Source: Whalleya microplaca
Taxonomy: Eukaryota; Ascomycota; Sordariomycetes; Xylariales; Xylariaceae
DNA length: 64,000 bases
Assembly: GCA_022497155.1 (NCBI GenBank)
Contig: MU385768.1
Coordinates: 1-64,000 of the forward strand
Reading direction: 5' to 3'
The notes under the pieces were generated by a model. The model ran no database searches. It had not been told where the DNA came from and was given only the letters and a program-made list of their open reading frames with translations. This document shows, in pieces, positions 57,001 through 64,000 of the stretch. The position numbers and the translations under genes are program-made. Positions within the stretch are counted from its first letter, which is position 1; each line of letters starts with the position of its first letter.

Positions 57001-58431
57001 GGTTTCGCAGCTGGCCTAATCAAGGACTACTGGTTGTAATTCACCCCGAAAAGTCAAGCCAGACAACAACCGGTTGACTGGGTTGACTGGGCCAAAGAAA
57101 GAGGGAGAAAAAAATATTTTTCCATTGCACACAAAAATACCTTCCTACTCTTACCATTGTACGCCCGCACGCACAACCCTCTTGCACTTCATTCATTACC
57201 TGCAGTTTGTTAAATCCTACAGTACTTTCCTGTGCTCTTGGACCCTGCAAAGTGCTGAGGGAAAAAAGGAAGACAAGTACCTAACATACATCATACGCAC
57301 GAGAGAAGCATCAGTAACAGGTAGCCTTCGTCTCGGACCCTACTCCTGTCTTATTTGTCTTCTGCCTTCTGCCTTCCGTCTTCCTTATTACATCTCGCCA
57401 GCTCGCCCATCCTCCCCTCTCTTGTTTTACAGCTACACAACCCTGCTGCCGCTGTTCCACGGTCCGAGCCGGCGCTCGCGGTCAACATTTCAGGCACTGA
57501 TAGAGACCACGAGTATTTTATGCTTTTGTTCCCCCCAGCTAGCAGGCAAAGCAGGCAAGGCCAAATTTAGTCAGTCAGGCCACGTCGGGTTCGGCTAACA
57601 AACCAAAAATCCGTGGGAACCTGGCACAGTCATCTTTCTTCGGCTAGCTGTCACCTTCCTCAACCTATTTTTTTTTTTTTTTACTCTCCCCCTCTCCTAC
57701 TGCCCACCTACCTCCACCTACCTCTACCTACCTCTGCCTACCTGCCTCTACCTAACCTTGCACCCCTCCGACCTTGCGACCTCTTCTGTCTCTGAACCTT
57801 AACAGACGACAAGCGACCAGTCGCCAACAACAGTCAGCCAGTGACGACCTCGGTAACGAGTGTGCTGCTCTTTCTGCCTCGCACGCCGATCGTATTCTGC
57901 GTGTGTCAAAGCTTTGCGATCGTCAGTTGAAGTGCATCTCGGGAAGCTGGTTGCACCCCGCATGCACTATTGAGAATAGGTCAACACCTACACCCACAAT
58001 CGCTGTAATTGGCCATCTTCTCAAAAACTTTTTTTTGTCCTGTCTTTTTCATAGCCTAACTTGGCCCGTCATTCGAGACTTGCACCTGCATCCTACGACA
58101 AAAGCCCTTCAGCATTGATTTGCGAAGTTGTTCTCGTTCAGCTTGCCACTTTTCGCAGCGAAGTTACTAGATCGCCGACCCGACTTCTACTCAATTCCGG
58201 AAGTGTGATTAAGCCCTCTGGACACCTGTAGAGGTCCGCCTTCGATAGGTGAGAGGTGCTCTAGGGCTTGGTCAAGTAAGTTCTTGGCGCGTTGGTGGAC
58301 GTGGGCAGAACATTCCCCGTCCGCCTTGAAGTGCGAGGCAGATTGCCAGTTCTTGGCCGCTGCTCCGTCGTATCCGCCATATTAACTACAGGGCCTGCTT
58401 TCGGACATCACGAAATCGCAACATCGTAACA
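54078..58431. other. long intergenic stretch before the La-motif gene
   Basis: No gene I can support. The 54.1-56.5 kb part is AT-rich with weak frames at 54704-54988 and 55382-55828 that resemble nothing certain. CCTAGGTAGG and TACATACATACC words recur at 56210-56660. From about 57.0 kb the sequence turns pyrimidine-rich on the + strand, with poly-T at 57668-57682 and CTACCTACCT runs to 57750, suggesting a long leader of the downstream gene, possibly with a leader intron. Confidence 0.45.
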
Positions 58432-61202
58432 ATGTCGAATTCAGCCACCTTCTCATATGCCCAGGCCGCCAAGGGCCAGTCTGCAGCTCAGCCCGCTGGA
58501 GCACAGTCGAATACGACCCCAAACCAGGCGTCTTCAACGACTAGCACGCAAATTCGAGATGCTGGGTATACCCCGAGCACACGAGCGCCGTCTGTTGCTG
58601 TCTCGACGACCTCGAACGAAATTGACGCTTCCCAGAGTACGCGGAGCTCGTCCGTCAAACCGGAATCGTCTAGCTTAAGTCACACCGATGTAGATGCGAA
58701 ATCTACCAGTGACGAAGCTAGTCTGCCTGCGAAATCTACGACGGAGGCGTCATACCTTTCTGACCAGGGAGCTGAGAAGCTGCCGGCCGAGGTTGGGCCA
58801 CAAGGTGCCGAGAGACAAGGACGAAGTGGAAACCCTAGTGTGCACGTCACGGATGCTGGCGATAGCAAAAAGGGCAGGAAAGGCAAGAAAGGAAAAGCGA
58901 CTGAGAAAGAGTCTGAGCAGGAGCAAGATCAAGACAAGACGAATCCGCCACCGAAACTTGAGTTGTCCGAGGCGCCAATACCCACGGTGAACATATGGAC
59001 ACAGAGGATCGAGGCGCAGGCAGCTAAGACTAAAGCAGTACTGCCAGTAGTCTCACAGATACGTGGCTCAAACAATGCTGCTGTCAGTCAGCCTGAGGGA
59101 GCTTCGAGCGCAATCGCTCAGAACCCTAAACAGAGACCACTTCAGAATGGTGGCATTGATAGCACGGGAGCATACAGCAGATCCTTGTCTAGTGGTGTGA
59201 AAGCTGTAAAGAAGGATAGTGAGCAGCCACGAAGCAACGGTAACCAGGCTTCCCGAAGAAATGGCCCAAGAGGTGCCAGAACGCAAGACAGAGCGGACCG
59301 CCCCGCATTCGAGCCTCTGACCTCGATCTCAAATAACACAGCGTCATGGCCGACGCCTGAAACGGCGGCAGCAGTCGAGTCGAAGACTCAAATTCAGTCC
59401 GAGAAGTCCGAGAGGTCCGAGAGGTCTGAGAAGTCTGAGAAAGACGAGAAAGAGGAGTCAGGACCCAGCAAGCCTCGGCAGAAGAAAGAATGGGTACATG
59501 TTCCATTTGTGCCCACTGTGAACTTTCAGACGCCGTTGCCAACAAGAGGTTCTCGGGGCGGCCGTACTGGTCCCTCAAGAGGTGGACGAGAGGGCGTGGC
59601 AAGAGGTGGAAACAATGCTGGCGCGCAAGGGCCTACTGGTATTTGACCACATCTCTCTATTGTGTTGTTTAGATTCGCTAATTCCCTCCAAGATGGCAGC
59701 GCAGCTTCCCGAGCTACCTCAGCAGCACCAGTATCTAAGCGCATGTCCGTCGATATGTCGATACCTAGAGACGCGCGGAAGACGCAGACACAGGTGGAAG
59801 GCACCAAGTCTTCAGCTGAAGTTACGGGGGTAAGTTGATATCTTATCTTTCAAGTGTATGCTTATACTGACTATGCATATAGACTAACTCAAAAGTTGAT
59901 GCGTCGAACCAAGGACAGGCCGACTTCATTTCCGGAGTTGGAAGCCAGGACCCTGTTGCTCGTTCTGCGGGACTGGGTCAGCGCGCCGATGACGGCACGA
60001 AGGCATCAGAGTCGGTAAAAGATAACAGCTTTTATGGACAGAACGGAGGCTACCGAAATGGTCATGATCGTGCACGAGGCGGCACTCGTGGTCGTGGTAA
60101 CCACTCTGCCTCAAACGGTGTTACACATCCGCACTCCCAGTTCGCCCATGGTTCTGGTTACACTTTTACGCCCAATGGATCCATGCGACAGCCTAGCAAC
60201 CCGTATGCCTCCGGATATCCTCAAATGCCCTTTAATGGTTCCTTCCCGGCCCAGACGACTGGAAACTACCATCGTAGCCGACCGGGCTCAATGTCTAGTC
60301 GGCCGCAAGGGAACGGGAGACATGCTGCAGGGAGAATGCCTTCTCTTCCTGCAATAAACGTGCCTTTTGACATCTACTCTCACGGCAATGGCAACTTCCC
60401 TTATGTCGATCATAGTAGCATCATGTCTCTAGTTTTGTCGCAGCTCGAGTATTACTTCTCTATCGACAACCTGTGCAAGGATTGGCATCTGAGAAAGCAC
60501 ATGGACTCGCAAGGTTTTGTCCTTTTACATGTCATCAGCTCGTTCAAGCGAATGCAGGAACTAGCTCCCGACTATGGTATCATTCGCATGGCCTGCGATA
60601 GTTCTCCATTGATCCAATTAGTCGTCGGCGAGGATGGACAGGACAGGGTACGACGACACGAGCAATGGGAACATTGGGTCCTGGAGCCGTCGGATAGACA
60701 TCCAAGTGCTCAGAATGATGTACCTGTTTCCTGGCATCCGTACGCTCATATCCAGCATATGGATCCTCGAATGATGCAGTCGCCGTATGCCGTTCAGTCC
60801 CCACCCATGTTTTCTCCGACTGGTGTTGATCCCAATGCGGCACACTATATGAATGGGATGAACGGATTCCACGGAAACCACATGGTTTCGCCAACAAGCA
60901 ATGGCATCAATGGCCAGGTCCCTTACCCGGAATCGCAACTTTCTGCGACGGTACCAGAGTTCTCTCCCACCGGCAATATAGGCATCGCAAGCTCGGAAGA
61001 TGTGGCATCATCCGAATCTAGCAACAACCTGAAGTTGGCAAACAATGGCAAGATCAATAAGTCGCCAGCTTCTCTCGACGCACAGCTTGGTTCCCTGCCG
61101 AACGGCTCGAGCCATAAGGTCAATGATATTGAGCATGTGGCTCAAGCTGACCAGCCATCAACGAATGGAGTTAATGGCCATCATGAGACCGAAGGATACT
61201 AG
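58432..61202 (+). CDS. La-motif RNA-binding protein (Sro9/Slf1, LARP1-like)
   Basis: Cytoplasmic RNA-binding protein of the Sro9/Slf1 group, associated with polysomes and control of translation. Exons 58432-59638, 59693-59829 and 59883-61202 give 887 residues. The first 500 residues are disordered, with Ser/Thr/Ala-rich, Lys/Glu-rich and SEKSERSERSEKSEKDEK repeats near residue 325. RGG-like stretches (RGSRGGRTGPSRGGREG) follow near residue 375. The La motif begins SLVLSQLEYYFSIDNLCKDW near residue 628 and includes LRKHMDSQGFVLLHVIS and YGIIRMACDSS. No RRM follows, as in yeast Sro9. The end is Asn/Gly/Ser-rich. Intron 1 uses an AAG acceptor at 59692: the upstream TAG at 59672 gives a frame that cannot join exon 3, whereas AAG keeps all three exons in phase. 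Yeast has two paralogues, so no symbol is given. Confidence 0.9.
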
Positions 61203-64000
61203 CTCGGGTTATGTGCTCGTGTGAGGGTAGTTGCTCATGGATCTCACCTGTTGTGAATGACAAACATTTGCCAGGCAGTTCCTCGGTCCGGTAAACCAAT
61301 GCACACAATGTGGCTATGATGCAACGATACTATTACAGCAAGGCACATGAAGGGACAAGAATTAATGCATTTGGTATTTTGAGATCTTGGCAGCTTTCTT
61401 ATACCTTCTGGTCACAATACCCTATTCGACAGTCTAAGCTGGAGATATACAGAGATGTTAATGCCACCTTTGATACGATCAGCGGACAAATCACTATTTG
61501 CCCAGGGTAATTAGTCACCCCCGGAAATCTACAGGATATTTCGGACGGGATATCCATTTGCCATGGACCTTTATCATTCGATGGAGACAGTCAAAAAGAT
61601 TTATGATGTTGACAACGAGCGACTAGTTTACAGCAGACATGACTGATGATTGGACTCATACATTTGCGTTGCAATTACGATATCACGGCGTCGTGAAGGT
61701 AAAGGAATTCCTTACCTCATTGGTAACGCGCCTGTGGTCCGTCCCTCTTTATTTCATCCACCGCGTGTGACCATCACTCTACGTGGAGGAGGGCGGCATA
61801 CGGACGTCATCGACCTCATCACAGCATAGCCCTGATCATTGCGATCTTTCAGGCTACTGCTATTTCTTTCCTTGCTACACCTGGTTATCTGGAACATTGG
61901 CCGGGTGTATTCATGATATGGAGGGCCGAATTACACGGTGGTCTTCTATACGGCGGTCTTGGTACGAGACGGGGATGATGGCCACGAAGTCTTTGCCACG
62001 AGGGGAAAATGATGATAAGAAAGGACGGAATCTACTTAGAGTTAGATCTGGGTGATGATCTACGGTTTGTGCGATTCTCTATGGGGCTTCGTTTAGTGTG
62101 CCCACTGGATGGTTTCCCTGGGCAAGAGTCATAGGCCTATCGACCCTGGGGGGCTCGTGGGTGATGGTATTCCTTCATTGCTAGACAAAAAGGACGAAAA
62201 AAGGCTCTGAGGAATTATTTATTTTTTTCCTTCGTCGTGCAATTGCATGCATGTTTCGTGGCGTGGATTATTCGCATATTAGGGGTGCCACGGAAACACG
62301 GGGGTTCTTTTTTTCTCTCTCTCCCTCTTCTTCTCCTTTCGCCATTAGACTTTTTCGATGTCATAAAGGAGAGAGACAAAAAAGTCCTTGTTGCGGGTGT
62401 TTATTCATGTACCAATAGGAAAATAAAAACGCGGAATGAACTGGAGACCTCCCTCTCTCGCTCTCTGTCTTCCTCTCTTTGCGTTGGAAAACTTCGAGTG
62501 CTTCGATCTGAAGTTGTACCACTACTAGTTAAGTTTGCTTTTTTTTTCTGGTTTTAGGACTCGGCTCGACTAGGGACCTAACTACTCTGCCCCGTAAGAT
62601 GTGTTTACCTGGGCCAGGTGCTAATGGGTATCTTGGAAGGAAGTTAAACCTGTTGGGCTAGCTAGCTGACTTTCATTCTTGTTTAGTACTTCTTCTCCCC
62701 CTACTTCGTACCCTTTTATCCGTTCTACTCTGCAGCTTCCTTCCTCCTTGCTTCTCACACCGTCGCGAACTTAGCCTTGATCGGTCACATGCCTACTAAC
62801 TCTATTTGTCCATCAACCCTTCTATCTGAGAATCTACAAGCCCATACAGAGCACCGTATCGCAGGCCCTACCTCCTCGGCGGGACAGGATATTATATGGA
62901 AGGGCAGTGCCGAGAGGTCCAGTATGCAAGTATCGAGGTTGACGTGGCTGGAAGTCGCACAGGTGTCATGGTATGACATGACATGGCACTTGCTCCTGTG
63001 CTTATTGGGGGTGGGTTGCTACGCGCTGGGGGATTGGCTAACCTAGATGCTGGGTGTATTTGGCCTGGAGAGTGCTTGCTTGCCTGGCTGGGGCTGAAAT
63101 GGTTGCATGAGAGGTCCTGAGGTCTACGTGGGATGTTGGCGGTTGGGTTGGCGTTTGCGCTTGCGTGGACGGACTTTCTGGCTCCCTATACCAAACCGTC
63201 GGCCGTGGGTTGTCACGAGGTATGCTTTGCAGAGGGAGTATGGGACGTGGAAAATACACCAGGTAGTGAAACAGAGGCACTGTGATACAGGGCCCGCCAA
63301 GTATAAAGGTTATTCAGTTGCAAAGTTGAAGTTTTGTAGCTAGCTGATAGTCACAACCGAATAGGAGGCAGCTTAATCAAAATGAACGCAAATGAATACA
63401 GTCGCGCGTACCTTTGTGTGTAATCTTTGGGAATAACGCCTATTAGAGACTAAGATGAATATGAGTTGATTGTTGTAAAGTCTAAGTCTAAGTATATCTA
63501 GAGCCCTTTGGCGATATTCTATAGCACAGTATATAGATCATCCAGTATCCTATACTCCAACAACCCCTATGTTCCACTATAGTAGTCTTTACGGAAATGG
63601 CGTATATCCCAAGGATTGGGCGTTAGGTTTTATTCGGTAGCAGTGATATGTTGTGCTAGGAGTAGTACGTGTACCCAGCTATATTCATTTATCAAATTAA
63701 AAACTACCTATGAATGTTAGGGAAGCTCTGATCTTCAGATATGAAATACACTTTAGCAAGGTGTCGCCACGTCTTTGCGCCTGAATAACAGTTCGTGTGA
63801 GAGCTAGTGGTCCAACACTTTGAACGGCTGATTCACGTTGTTTCCCAAGCACCTCGAAAACAGACCTGAGGCGTTTTCGACTTGAGTCGCACTCTGACTT
63901 ACCTACACATATACTCTTTTCAGAGCTTCGATGCAAAGGCCAGCCTGAGTTGAGGCTGTGAATTGGCACGTGGGTGAGACTATGACATGTATATGCAAGG
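61203..64000. other. intergenic stretch to the window end
   Basis: Begins with the 3' region of the La-motif gene. Frames to about 107 codons (for example 62237-62557) are biased but unrecognised. Poly-T runs lie near 62305 and 62540, CTCTCTCGCTCTC near 62452, and the final kilobase is AT-rich with no coding segment. Confidence 0.45.

Noticed and set aside
59673..59829. La-motif gene exon 2 starting after the TAG at 59672
   Set aside because: The length leaves the exon out of phase with exon 3, so the La motif would be lost.

Overview
This window is nuclear DNA of a filamentous ascomycete (Pezizomycotina, most likely a Sordariomycete). The support is internal: coding regions are broken by short GT..AG introns, mostly 47-90 bases, with CTRAY-like branch sites. 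The proteins are recognisable fungal orthologues, including a Zn2Cys6 regulator, a LaeA-like methyltransferase and NPR3. There are no operons and no bacterial signals.

Layout. Bases 1 to about 9,900 are a gene-poor, partly very AT-rich compartment made of decayed sequence: a broken DEAH-box helicase, a probable LINE remnant, a short repeat with a tRNA-like T-arm, and a decayed unidentified minus-strand gene. From 10.1 kb the window becomes euchromatic: a type II phosphatidylinositol 4-kinase (10.1-12.6 kb, +); a long microsatellite-bearing intergenic stretch; an intron-rich LaeA-like methyltransferase that no single open frame reveals (about 18.85-20.68 kb, +); AIM41/YqeY (22.7-23.4 kb, +); gamma-tubulin complex protein 2 (25.4-28.3 kb, -), divergent from proteasome subunit alpha-5 (28.9-29.9 kb, +); a six-exon Zn2Cys6 regulator (30.5-33.6 kb, -); an unidentified spliced or decayed gene (about 35.7-36.2 kb, +); RRP8 (36.7-38.3 kb, +), convergent with DDI1 (38.7-40.3 kb, -); NPR3 (42.2-44.5 kb, +), convergent with a bHLH regulator (45.7-47.3 kb, -); SFT2 (52.9-54.1 kb, +); and a La-motif RNA-binding protein (58.4-61.2 kb, +). 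The remainder is intergenic, with microsatellites and long leaders.

Function. The genes are mostly independent housekeeping genes: proteasome, ubiquitin shuttle/protease, microtubule nucleation, rRNA base methylation, TORC1 restraint, Golgi traffic, phosphoinositide signalling and translation control. They do not form a pathway and no biosynthetic cluster is visible. The least ordinary items are the hidden methyltransferase with two very small internal or terminal exons and a possible GC-AG intron, a DDI1 start codon apparently split by an intron, and the decayed repeat compartment at the left. I did not find a convincing wholly new system.
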